6,352 nucleotides of DNA. It comes from an uncultured Ignavibacteria bacterium (GTDB lineage Bacteria; Bacteroidota; Ignavibacteria; Tepidaquicellales; Tepidaquicellaceae). Both the position numbers and the translations under genes were made by a program. Shown piece by piece: positions 1 through 5,460 of this stretch. Numbering within the stretch: position 1 is the stretch's first letter; every line of letters starts with the position of its first letter. The stretch is taken from positions 1 to 6,352 of the forward strand of contig CALJIG010000011.1 of assembly GCA_937974175.1 (NCBI GenBank). The letters are read 5' to 3'. The notes below the pieces were generated by a model. The model saw only the letters and a program-made list of their open reading frames with translations, had not been told where the DNA came from and ran no database searches.

Positions 1-57
1 TTTTATTCCAAAAGATTTCCATTTAGAACTGAAAATTTTCACAAATACATAATTTGA
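1..57 (+). other. Possible 3' end of an upstream gene (partial, frame ambiguous)
   Basis: Two forward frames are open from the window edge into the start of the next gene. One ends with TGA at 55-57, overlapping the TTG start at 54-56 as TTGA; its last residues would be ENFHKYII. The other ends with TAA at 50-52, with last residues KIFTNT. The third frame has stops at 24 and 30. The TTGA overlap is a classic translational-coupling arrangement and slightly favours the first frame. With only about 18 codons visible, chance openness in AT-rich DNA cannot be excluded, and neither tail is recognised. Confidence 0.3.
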
Positions 58-1028
58 AACTAAATATTCTTGACCAGTCGCCTGTATTTACAGGGAAAAC
101 TTACTCACAAGCAATAAAAGAAACTATATCGCTTGCAAAATTTGCCGATGAACATAATTATCATCGCTTCTGGTTTGCCGAACATCATAATACAAAATCG
201 TTTGCATCTGCAAGTCCTGAAATTTTAATAAGCGCTATAGGATTTGTTACAAAAAAAATTCGCATTGGCTCAGGCGGAGTACTGCTTGCTCATTACAGCC
301 CGTTGAAAATTGCCGAGCAGTTCAAGATGCTTGAAACTCTTTACCCGCGAAGAATTGATTTGGGTATCGGCAGGGCAGGAGGGACTGATGCAAGAACGAA
401 CAATAAACTAAATCCATTGGGAAGCGATGTGTTTGAAAAATTTAATGAGCTGCTATCTTATTTTAATCCAAAGGAGTCGGACTCTAAAATTGCTTCTCCT
501 TTAATAGAGGATATGCCGGAGTTCTGGGTACTTGGCACTTCGCCTGATAGCGCAATGTATGCTGCGAAGAAAGGACTCAGATATTCCTTTGCAAATTTTA
601 TTAACGATGAAAGATGCGTAGAGTCGCTCGGAGTTTATTATCAGAATTTTAAACCATCAATTTATTTAAAGGAGCCGTATATAAATCTTGCTGTGTTTGC
701 GCTTGCGGCAGATACGGAAGCGAAAGCGTTAGAGATTGTGAAGCCTGTTGAAGTCTGGGCAATTAACAGCATGCTTTATGGCAAGAATGAAAACTTCCCT
801 TCGAATGAAGAAGCGAAGAGCCATACTTTCAGCTTTCAGGAAAAGATGATGATAGATTTTAAAAGACGAAGCGCATTTGTCGGAGATGTAAAAACAGTCT
901 GTGAAAAACTGGAAGAGACAAAGAAAAAACTGGCTGTGCATGAGTTCACATTAGTTACAATTACTGACAATTTCGAGGATAAATTAAACTCTTATAAGTT
1001 AATTTCAAAATATTTTTCGAAGAGCTGA
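54..1028 (+). CDS. Luciferase-like flavin-dependent monooxygenase (LLM class, YhbW/MsnO8-like)
   Basis: Predicted soluble FMN-dependent oxidoreductase of the bacterial luciferase fold, 324 residues, close to the usual family length. The N-terminus MKLNILDQSP is the normal beginning of the 'luciferase family oxidoreductase, group 1' proteins. Also visible are HRFWFAEHHN (residues 37-46), the block running from ASPEIL through GSGGVLLAHYSPLKIAEQF (about 53-90), RIDLGIGRAGGTD (100-112), WVLGTSPDSAMYAAKKGL (158-175) and a C-terminal FVGD segment (275-278). These cover the flavin and substrate regions of the TIM barrel. The physiological substrate is unknown for most of this subgroup and cannot be read here. 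The start is TTG at 54: it gives the family N-terminus, the frame has stops at 24 and 30, and no ATG lies between. No SD is visible. It may be coupled to an upstream gene through a TTGA overlap. No terminator is seen directly after it. Confidence 0.93.
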   Translation: MKLNILDQSPVFTGKTYSQAIKETISLAKFADEHNYHRFWFAEHHNTKSFASASPEILISAIGFVTKKIRIGSGGVLLAHYSPLKIAEQFKMLETLYPRRIDLGIGRAGGTDARTNNKLNPLGSDVFEKFNELLSYFNPKESDSKIASPLIEDMPEFWVLGTSPDSAMYAAKKGLRYSFANFINDERCVESLGVYYQNFKPSIYLKEPYINLAVFALAADTEAKALEIVKPVEVWAINSMLYGKNENFPSNEEAKSHTFSFQEKMMIDFKRRSAFVGDVKTVCEKLEETKKKLAVHEFTLVTITDNFEDKLNSYKLISKYFSKS

Positions 1029-1103
1029 AACTTTTACAAAGGGCATTCGTAAATATTCAATTACTCCTGCCTGAAATCCATAAGCACTTATGTAATTATT
1101 TTC

Positions 1104-1134
1104 TTGCTTTTCAAAATTAATCTTTTTAATTTAC
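1104..1134 (+). promoter_or_regulatory. Candidate promoter of the 1170 gene (TTG-N20-TAatTTac)
   Basis: TTG at 1104-1106 is followed after exactly 20 bases by TAATTTAC at 1127-1134. This resembles the Bacteroidota -33/-7 promoter (TTG, 19-21 bases, TAnnTTTG), with two mismatches at the 3' end of the -7 box. The same layout lies before tig and before the 5461 gene. If it is correct, transcription would begin about 30 bases before the ATG at 1170, and the TTG at 1104 is a promoter element rather than a start codon. Inferred from pattern only. Confidence 0.4.
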
Positions 1135-1169
1135 AGAAATCAAAATCAATAAAGCATAATTCTAGAAGC

Positions 1170-1934
1170 ATGAACAGTAAATCCCGGTACTTCAGCTCCT
1201 TATTGATTGCTACAGTTGCAGCGTTTGGCTACTATATACTTACAGATTTCAATATTTCCGATATTCAGCTAAAGACTTTTTCTTCCCTCGGTGTACCATT
1301 CAGAATGTACCAGATAAACAATTCTGTGAAGCAGAAAAAACTGGCCTTGCCTAAGGTGAGTTACTCTTATGCCATTCAGCAGGACGTTTTGAAAACTCCT
1401 CATGTTGATTTGATGGCGGATTCAGAAACTGATGTTGATGAATTCATAGCAGGCTTGGCAAGCGCAATATTAGATTCCGAAAAAAAGACTAAGGAAAGAC
1501 AGCCGAAAATAAGTGATAAAATAAAATACGGAATGGATGAGATGGATTCTGAGACTGCGCCGCTTCAACAATTGAAGCCCGTTGCTGAGATCAATTCCAA
1601 CAATACACCTTGCCCAACGAATGTTAAGGTTAAGCAAAAAATAACTACTGACGATATAGAAATGATTGTAACAACGGTTGCAACTCAGAACGTTAAAAAA
1701 ATTGAAGAGTGCTTTAAGAAAATAAAAGTACTTTACGGTGATGATAAATCTATACGGAATGTTATAGTAAGCGGAACACAGAATATAAACAGGCAGTCAA
1801 GAGGCTCAGTTGTAAATTCGTGCACGACTGTAACTGAAACTAAAAGAATGAGAAAAGCAACTTCTATTGCAGATACAGATGAAGATGAAGAAGCTGAGGC
1901 GCAGGACATGGAAGATACTGATTCAGACAATTAA
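1170..1934 (+). CDS. Hypothetical membrane-anchored protein with acidic C-terminal tail
   Basis: I do not recognise this 254-residue protein. A short basic start (K4, R6) is followed by a hydrophobic stretch at residues 8-24 (FSSLLIATVAAFGYYIL), fitting a single N-terminal membrane anchor or uncleaved signal; the rest would then be periplasmic or extracytoplasmic. Residues 80-145 are polar and charged. Residues 150-205 contain alternating hydrophobic positions (IEMIVTTVATQNVKKIEECF) that may form a small folded domain. Three cysteines occur at 148, 181 and 218. The last 20 residues (about 235-254) are almost entirely Asp, Glu, Ser, Thr and Ala. The ATG at 1170 is preferred over the in-frame TTG at 1104 because it places the charged residues directly before the hydrophobic segment and because the TTG fits a promoter box; the longer form would have 276 residues. 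No strong SD is present. It is followed by a strong terminator and looks monocistronic. Confidence 0.75.
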   Translation: MNSKSRYFSSLLIATVAAFGYYILTDFNISDIQLKTFSSLGVPFRMYQINNSVKQKKLALPKVSYSYAIQQDVLKTPHVDLMADSETDVDEFIAGLASAILDSEKKTKERQPKISDKIKYGMDEMDSETAPLQQLKPVAEINSNNTPCPTNVKVKQKITTDDIEMIVTTVATQNVKKIEECFKKIKVLYGDDKSIRNVIVSGTQNINRQSRGSVVNSCTTVTETKRMRKATSIADTDEDEEAEAQDMEDTDSDN

Positions 1935-1968
1935 AATATTCGAATAAAATATTCATAATTTTTTATAG

Positions 1969-2002
1969 AACCCGGTTAGAGAAAATCTGACCGGGTTTTT
2001 TT
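1969..2002 (+). terminator. Intrinsic terminator after the 1170 gene
   Basis: A 12-bp stem pairs AACCCGGTTAGA (1969-1980) with TCTGACCGGGTT (1986-1997), with one G-U pair and the loop GAAAA, and continues into a run of seven T ending at 2002. It lies 34 bases after the stop codon of the acidic-tail protein. The GC-rich core and T-tract make this a textbook rho-independent terminator. Confidence 0.93.
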
Positions 2003-2134
2003 ATTGCTGAAATTATGCTGCCGTTTGTTTCCTTTGTTTTGCAGTAGGGATAGGGGGAGGTATTATGCATCATCAATATTTTATTTGAGATTTGTGAAAA
2101 CCTGAAGTATTGATTTAACAAGAACGACAATTTA

Positions 2135-2166
2135 TCCCGCTGAAGACGGGACTGAACTTCGTTCAG
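2135..2166 (+). repeat. Two tandem hairpins upstream of tig
   Basis: Hairpin 1 pairs TCCCG (2135-2139) with CGGGA (2147-2151) around a 7-base loop. Hairpin 2 starts on the next base and pairs CTGAAC (2152-2157) with GTTCAG (2161-2166) around the 3-base loop TTC. The word CTGAA also occurs in the loop of hairpin 1 (2140-2144) and at 2102-2106, so TTCAG (2162-2166) could pair with any of three partners. The T-run that follows (2176-2181) is separated by nine bases, so this is a poor intrinsic terminator. The function is unknown; it could be a dispersed intergenic repeat or an RNA structure. Confidence 0.5.
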
Positions 2167-2180
2167 AAATGTTACTTTTT

Positions 2181-2245
2181 TGTTACAATTAAAAAAATAT
2201 ACAACAACCTGATTTATTTTAGGGGTATTTATCGGAATTGTAACA
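2181..2245. repeat. 10-bp perfect inverted repeat at the tig promoter
   Basis: TGTTACAATT (2181-2190) is the exact reverse complement of AATTGTAACA (2236-2245), separated by 45 bases. A further TGTTAC lies at 2170-2175. The right arm covers the TTG of the candidate tig promoter (2238-2240), so a protein bound to this word could control tig-clpP. It is not the CIRCE heat-shock operator. No regulator is assigned. Confidence 0.45.
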
Positions 2246-2268
2246 CATATTTATTATGGTTATTTTTA
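2238..2268 (+). promoter_or_regulatory. Candidate promoter of tig-clpP (TTG-N20-TATTTTTA)
   Basis: TTG at 2238-2240 and TATTTTTA at 2261-2268 are separated by 20 bases, which matches the Bacteroidota -33/-7 form with only the last base (A for G) differing. Read as a sigma-70 promoter it is TTGTAA, 17 bases, TATTTT, also acceptable. A start about 7 bases downstream would leave a leader of roughly 20-25 bases with no SD. This is the best-scoring promoter candidate seen in the window. Confidence 0.5.
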
Positions 2269-2296
2269 ACGTTTACTAAATTTTTAATACAATCTA

Positions 2297-3589
2297 TTGG
2301 AAACTAATATAAAAGAATTAGAGAACACTAAAAAAGAGTTCGAGGCAACCCTATCTTATGATGAACTAAAACCACACTTTGATAAAGCAGTAGAGAAATT
2401 CCGAAAAAAAGCGAATATTCCCGGCTTCAGAAAAGGAAAAGCTCCGCTTTCTATGATTAAAAAGATGTACGGAGACAGCCTTGAATACAATGCGCTTGAA
2501 GATATTACCAATGACGTTTTTAAAGAATATGTAAGAGAAAATAAAGTTGATATAATCGATATCGGTGCAATTCTTGATATGGATTACAAACCGAAGGAAA
2601 CATTCACTTTTAAAATTGCTTACGAAACAAAACCTATTGTAAAGCTTGAAGAATATAAAGGTCTTGAACTTACTAAAATGGTCTATGATATAGATGAATC
2701 ATTAGTTGATGAAGAGATAGATTATTTCAGATTCAGAAATGCAACGTTCGAGCTTGACGGTCAGGCAATGGATGACCAGTACATGATAACCATCGATATA
2801 CAGAACTTAGATGATGCAGGAAATGTTATAGAAGGGGAAACTCAGAAAGGCTTGCAGATATATCTTGCAAATCCTGATATTTACCCTGAGTTCAAAGCAG
2901 GCTTCCAGGGCATCAAAGAAGGCGAGTCAAGAGTTGTAGAAACAAAGAATGCAGACGGCGGACCGAAAAAAGTTCAGGTGACTGCAACTAAGGTCGAGAA
3001 AGTTATTCTTGCCGAAATGAATGAAGAGTTCTTCAAGAAAGTAATGGGTAAAGAAGGAATAACGACTGAAGAAGAATTCAGAAATGAAATAAGGAAAGAC
3101 ATTCAGAAAGTTTATGATGATATGTCTTCAAACAGAATGAAGAACGACATTGTAAACGAAATGATAAAAGCCAATGATGTTGTTGTGCCTGATAAATACG
3201 TTGAGTATTTCCTTGATGATTTCGTAAAAGAAGAAAAAGAGAAACACAAAGGACATAACCACGGACTTGATGAAGTTGAATTCAGAAAGAAAAAAAGAGT
3301 CGATGCTATTGTAGCTGCAAAGTGGATGCTTCTGCGTGAGGAATTACTAAAAGCAGAAAATATAGAAGCAACCGATGATGACTTTTTAAAGCTTGCTGAA
3401 GAAACTGCATCAAGATTTAATATTCCAGCTGAAAATCTTTTGAGCATATACAAACAAAATGATGATATCAGAATGAGAATATTAAATGATAAAGTACTGG
3501 ATTTCTTAATTGCCAATGCAAAGGTAACTGAGAAAAAAGAATTAAGAAAGAAGCAGGAGCTTGGTAATGCTCCGGCAGAAGAAAAATAA
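2297..3589 (+). CDS. tig: Trigger factor, ribosome-associated chaperone
   Basis: Trigger factor docks at the ribosomal tunnel exit and shields nascent chains. This copy has 430 residues, near the E. coli length of 432. The N-terminal ribosome-binding domain (about 1-115) contains GFRKGKAP at 43-50, the ribosome-docking signature at the same residue numbers as in E. coli. Residues about 155-240 align with the FKBP-type PPIase domain but are divergent: the usual FIPGFE region reads DIYPEFKAGF. The remainder (about 115-150 and 240-430) is the helical, SurA-like chaperone body. A His-containing insert, HKGHNHG (317-323), lies in this body. The start is TTG at 2297: an in-frame TAA lies at 2285-2287, and no ATG precedes the conserved region. 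There is no SD. Only 23 bases separate it from clpP, so the two are almost certainly co-transcribed; the probable promoter is at 2238-2268. Confidence 0.96.
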   Translation: METNIKELENTKKEFEATLSYDELKPHFDKAVEKFRKKANIPGFRKGKAPLSMIKKMYGDSLEYNALEDITNDVFKEYVRENKVDIIDIGAILDMDYKPKETFTFKIAYETKPIVKLEEYKGLELTKMVYDIDESLVDEEIDYFRFRNATFELDGQAMDDQYMITIDIQNLDDAGNVIEGETQKGLQIYLANPDIYPEFKAGFQGIKEGESRVVETKNADGGPKKVQVTATKVEKVILAEMNEEFFKKVMGKEGITTEEEFRNEIRKDIQKVYDDMSSNRMKNDIVNEMIKANDVVVPDKYVEYFLDDFVKEEKEKHKGHNHGLDEVEFRKKKRVDAIVAAKWMLLREELLKAENIEATDDDFLKLAEETASRFNIPAENLLSIYKQNDDIRMRILNDKVLDFLIANAKVTEKKELRKKQELGNAPAEEK

Positions 3590-3612
3590 ATTTTAAAACC
3601 TCAAAAACAAAA

Positions 3613-4287
3613 ATGGATTTTACAAGTGTTATTAAAAGAAATGAAGACCTTATCCATCATGGATTAGATAAGGCTCAGCAATTCAAAAGCCAGTTAGTCC
3701 CTATGGTTGTCGAACAGACATCCAGAGGCGAACGCGCTTATGATATTTATTCAAGATTATTAAAAGAAAGAATTATATTTCTCGGAACTCCTGTTTACGA
3801 TGAAATGGCTTCGCTTATTGTTGCGCAGTTGATTTTCCTCGAATCAGAAGATCCGGATAAAGATGTTATGCTTTATGTAAATTCACCCGGCGGAAGTGTT
3901 TCAGCCGGATTGGCAATTTACGATACGATGCAATATGTCCGTCCTGAAATCAGCACTATCTGCGTAGGTATGGCTGCATCTATGGGTCAGGTATTATTAA
4001 CAGGCGGAGCTGCAGGTAAAAGAATTGCATTACCTCACTCAAAAATAATGATGCACCAGCCATTAGGCGGAACTCAAGGACAAGCAACTGACATAGAAAT
4101 TTATACAAAAGAAATGCTCAGAACCCGTGATACAATATACAGTATAATCTCAAAACACTCAGGCAAACCAGTTGAACAAATTCTGAAAGATGCCGAACGT
4201 GACAATTATATGTCAGCAGAGCAGGCAAAAGAATACGGTTTAATCGATGTTATCCTCACAAAGCGCGAAAAACCAGAGAAAAAGTAA
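3613..4287 (+). CDS. clpP: ATP-dependent Clp protease proteolytic subunit ClpP
   Basis: ClpP is the serine protease core of the Clp machine: a tetradecameric barrel that degrades proteins fed by a ClpX or ClpA/C-type unfoldase. The full catalytic triad is visible: Ser123 in GMAASMG, His148 in MMHQP and Asp197 in ERDNYM. Spacings of 25 and 49 residues equal those of E. coli (97, 122, 171). The NSPGGSVSAG loop (90-99) supplies the oxyanion hole, and QTSRGERAYDIYSRLL (35-50) is the conserved N-terminal block. Residues 28-30 (LVP) align with the start of mature E. coli ClpP, so about 26 residues precede it and are probably a propeptide, longer than the 14 in E. coli. The start is ATG with no SD; it is presumably translated as part of the tig operon. 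A terminator begins 25 bases after the stop, so clpX is not in this operon. Confidence 0.97.
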   Translation: MDFTSVIKRNEDLIHHGLDKAQQFKSQLVPMVVEQTSRGERAYDIYSRLLKERIIFLGTPVYDEMASLIVAQLIFLESEDPDKDVMLYVNSPGGSVSAGLAIYDTMQYVRPEISTICVGMAASMGQVLLTGGAAGKRIALPHSKIMMHQPLGGTQGQATDIEIYTKEMLRTRDTIYSIISKHSGKPVEQILKDAERDNYMSAEQAKEYGLIDVILTKREKPEKK

Positions 4288-4311
4288 GTAATATAATTTC
4301 TTTAATAAGTT

Positions 4312-4343
4312 AAAAAAGCGAATTATAAGTAATTCGCTTTTTT
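4312..4343 (+). terminator. Intrinsic terminator of the tig-clpP operon
   Basis: A perfect 14-bp stem pairs AAAAAAGCGAATTA (4312-4325) with TAATTCGCTTTTTT (4330-4343) around the 4-base loop TAAG. The six T of the right arm form the T-tract. Because the left arm starts with six A it could also act on the opposite strand, although no minus-strand gene is present to need it. Its stem core AAGCG..TTA / TAA..CGCTT recurs in the terminators at 5312 and 6185. Confidence 0.92.
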
Positions 4344-4374
4344 CATTTCTTAAAACTTCAAATAGTTAATCTAA

Positions 4375-4427
4375 TTTATAAAATTGAATTCTAAAAGAGT
4401 AAGATTTAGAATTCGTTATTTTATAAA
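4375..4427. repeat. Long AT-rich hairpin between clpP and the first barrel gene
   Basis: The inner stem is 10 perfect base pairs, GAATTCTAAA (4386-4395) with TTTAGAATTC (4405-4414), around a 9-base loop. After a small internal loop (T4385 opposite 4415-4417) a second 10-bp stem follows: TTTATAAAAT (4375-4384) with ATTTTATAAA (4418-4427). No T-tract follows on either strand, and the operon terminator sits 31 bases upstream, so this is probably not a terminator. The role is unknown; it could be an operator, a small-RNA or leader structure, or a palindromic repeat. Confidence 0.55.
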
Positions 4428-4538
4428 AAATATCTGCAAATTAAAAAAAATGTTAACTATCCCCAATATAATACGCTTATTAGTCAAATGTCAAGCAACA
4501 CATTAAATAAATTAGTGGATTTATGTTTTTAAAATTAT

Positions 4539-4561
4539 TAATTTTGATGAGGGATATTCCC
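4539..4561 (+). promoter_or_regulatory. Candidate -7 box and start-proximal palindrome of the 4584 gene
   Basis: TAATTTTG (4539-4546) is an exact match to the Bacteroidota -7 consensus TAnnTTTG, but no TTG lies 19-21 bases upstream (TGG is at 4516-4518). Just downstream, GGGATATTCCC (4551-4561) has arms GGGA/TCCC around TAT and would lie near the 5' end of the transcript, ahead of the SD. A sigma-70-like TATAAT at 4467-4472 is an alternative but has no -35 partner. Confidence 0.35.
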
Positions 4562-4569
4562 AAAATTAA

Positions 4570-4575
4570 AAGGAG
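4570..4575 (+). promoter_or_regulatory. Shine-Dalgarno sequence fixing the TTG start at 4584
   Basis: AAGGAG lies 8 bases before TTG at 4584. This optimal site confirms TTG as the start; no ATG is available in frame between it and the signal peptide. Confidence 0.85.
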
Positions 4576-4583
4576 AAATAATT

Positions 4584-5279
4584 TTGAAAAAATTTACTTT
4601 ACTATTTGTGATGTTGTTAGTAGTAGCTTCTACATCTTTTGGTCAGGCGAACAAAGGATGGGACGGTGTAAAACCTGAAGTTTGGAAAGGTTCAAGAGCA
4701 ATGGTGTTTATGTACACACCTTTTCAGTCTAACTTAGGTGCAATTAATACCGGTGGTTCTTCAACATACTTCGATACTTTGAACTCAGGCGAAACCAGCT
4801 TAGCAGGTCTTGGTGTTCAGTTCTATCTTTCACCAAACTGGTCATTAACAGCCGGTTTAAATTTTGGTAATGGTTCAACAGAAGCAACATTCACAGGCGG
4901 TACATCAAAAAATACAACAACCACTCTTGGTATTGGTGTTGATTTTGATTACCACATGATGTCAATGTACAGCATTTCACCTTTTGTTGGTATCAATGCA
5001 AACTTCGGTATGGCAAGTACAAAAGTTGAAACCACAATCGGCGCAACCGGTACAACAACAGAATACAAAGGTACAGGTTTTGGCGCAGGTTTAAACATGG
5101 GCTTTGACTGGTATTTCACACCTGGTATGTCATTAGGCGGTAAATACACATTAGGTTTCAGAAGCAATTCAGCTCCTGAAAGAACAGTTACAGGTTCATT
5201 TAACTCAACATCAAAAGGACCTTCTGCAACAACAATCGGTACAGGAATTATGAGTGTAATGTTAAAAGTACACTTCTAA
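4584..5279 (+). CDS. Predicted outer-membrane beta-barrel protein
   Basis: A 231-residue exported protein. Residues 1-20 form a Sec signal peptide (MKKF, hydrophobic core LLFVMLLVVA) with probable signal peptidase I cleavage after SFG and before Gln21. The mature part is rich in Gly, Thr, Ser, Asn and aromatics, with alternating strands such as SLTAGLNFG, TTTLGIGVDFDYHM, FGAGLNMGFDWYF and SLGGKYTLGF. The last strand ends in VMLKVHF; a terminal Phe is the usual signal for outer-membrane insertion. Size and pattern fit a barrel of roughly eight strands, OmpA/OmpW-like in general form. Cargo or function cannot be read; there is no OmpA peptidoglycan-binding domain. TTG start with a strong SD. 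It is bounded by terminators, so it is a single-gene unit. Its layout parallels the 5461 gene, suggesting distant paralogy. Confidence 0.85.
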   Translation: MKKFTLLFVMLLVVASTSFGQANKGWDGVKPEVWKGSRAMVFMYTPFQSNLGAINTGGSSTYFDTLNSGETSLAGLGVQFYLSPNWSLTAGLNFGNGSTEATFTGGTSKNTTTTLGIGVDFDYHMMSMYSISPFVGINANFGMASTKVETTIGATGTTTEYKGTGFGAGLNMGFDWYFTPGMSLGGKYTLGFRSNSAPERTVTGSFNSTSKGPSATTIGTGIMSVMLKVHF

Positions 5280-5311
5280 TATTTAAGAATAGATTTAAAT
5301 TTATCCTTACT

Positions 5312-5340
5312 AAGCGGCTTAGCAATAAGCCGCTTTTTTT
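5312..5340 (+). terminator. Intrinsic terminator of the first barrel gene
   Basis: A 10-bp perfect stem pairs AAGCGGCTTA (5312-5321) with TAAGCCGCTT (5326-5335), with a GCAA tetraloop (GNRA type) and a run of seven T to 5340. It lies 32 bases after the stop codon. Confidence 0.94.
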
Positions 5341-5398
5341 ATGCGCAAATTTTTCATCGAAATAAAACAATGGTTTAATCGGTTTAAATTTCTTAATT

Positions 5399-5429
5399 TT
5401 GAAAAACTTTTTTTTATAGTGTAACTTAT
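5399..5429 (+). promoter_or_regulatory. Candidate promoter of the 5461 gene (TTG-N20-TAACTTAT)
   Basis: TTG at 5399-5401 (within TTGAAA) is followed after 20 bases by TAACTTAT at 5422-5429. The spacing equals that before tig and the 1170 gene. A start near 5436 would leave a leader of about 25 bases containing the SD. An alternative -10, TATAGT (5415-5420), lacks a well-placed -35. Confidence 0.42.
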
Positions 5430-5449
5430 TACTTAACCCTAATCTCAAA

Positions 5450-5455
5450 AAGGAG
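5450..5455 (+). promoter_or_regulatory. Shine-Dalgarno sequence fixing the TTG start at 5461
   Basis: AAGGAG ends 5 bases before TTG at 5461. The start-region sequence TTGAAAAAATTT is the same as in the 4584 gene, supporting a shared initiation design. Confidence 0.85.
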
Positions 5456-5460
5456 AGAAC

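Larger units (their letters stand above)
2003..2296 (+). other. Gene-free leader region of tig-clpP
   Basis: No convincing gene lies here. The region holds, in order, a purine-rich stretch with a GGAGG (2056-2060) ahead of a seven-codon ORF (2065-2088), two adjacent hairpins (2135-2166), three copies of a TGTTAC-type word including a 10-bp inverted repeat, and a candidate promoter ending at 2268. The final 28 bases before the tig start are AT-rich, unstructured and lack an SD. No tRNA or known riboswitch architecture was recognised. Confidence 0.6.

Noticed and set aside
1104..1169. 22-residue N-terminal extension of the acidic-tail protein from TTG at 1104
   Set aside because: The TTG fits a promoter box, there is no SD, and the ATG at 1170 gives a normal membrane-anchor N-terminus; the extension cannot be fully excluded.
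1937..1946. Palindrome TATTCGAATA just after the stop of the 1170 gene
   Set aside because: Short and AT-rich, immediately before a clear terminator; chance occurrence is likely.
3112..3516. 134-codon minus-strand ORF inside tig
   Set aside because: It is the antisense shadow of trigger factor; its Ser/Phe-rich translation is what Lys/Glu-rich coding DNA gives on the other strand. The other minus-strand ORFs at 729-941, 1733-1930, 4949-5167 and 5248-5448 were rejected on similar grounds.
4467..4472. Perfect TATAAT upstream of the 4584 gene
   Set aside because: No -35 element lies 16-18 bases upstream (only a run of A), and TATAAT arises easily by chance in DNA this AT-rich.
5341..5424. 27-codon ORF starting ATG directly after the terminator at 5312-5340, encoding a basic, aromatic-rich peptide
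   Set aside because: It begins on the base after the T-tract, has no SD, and overlaps the candidate promoter of the 5461 gene; the Phe and Lys richness simply reflects AT-rich DNA.
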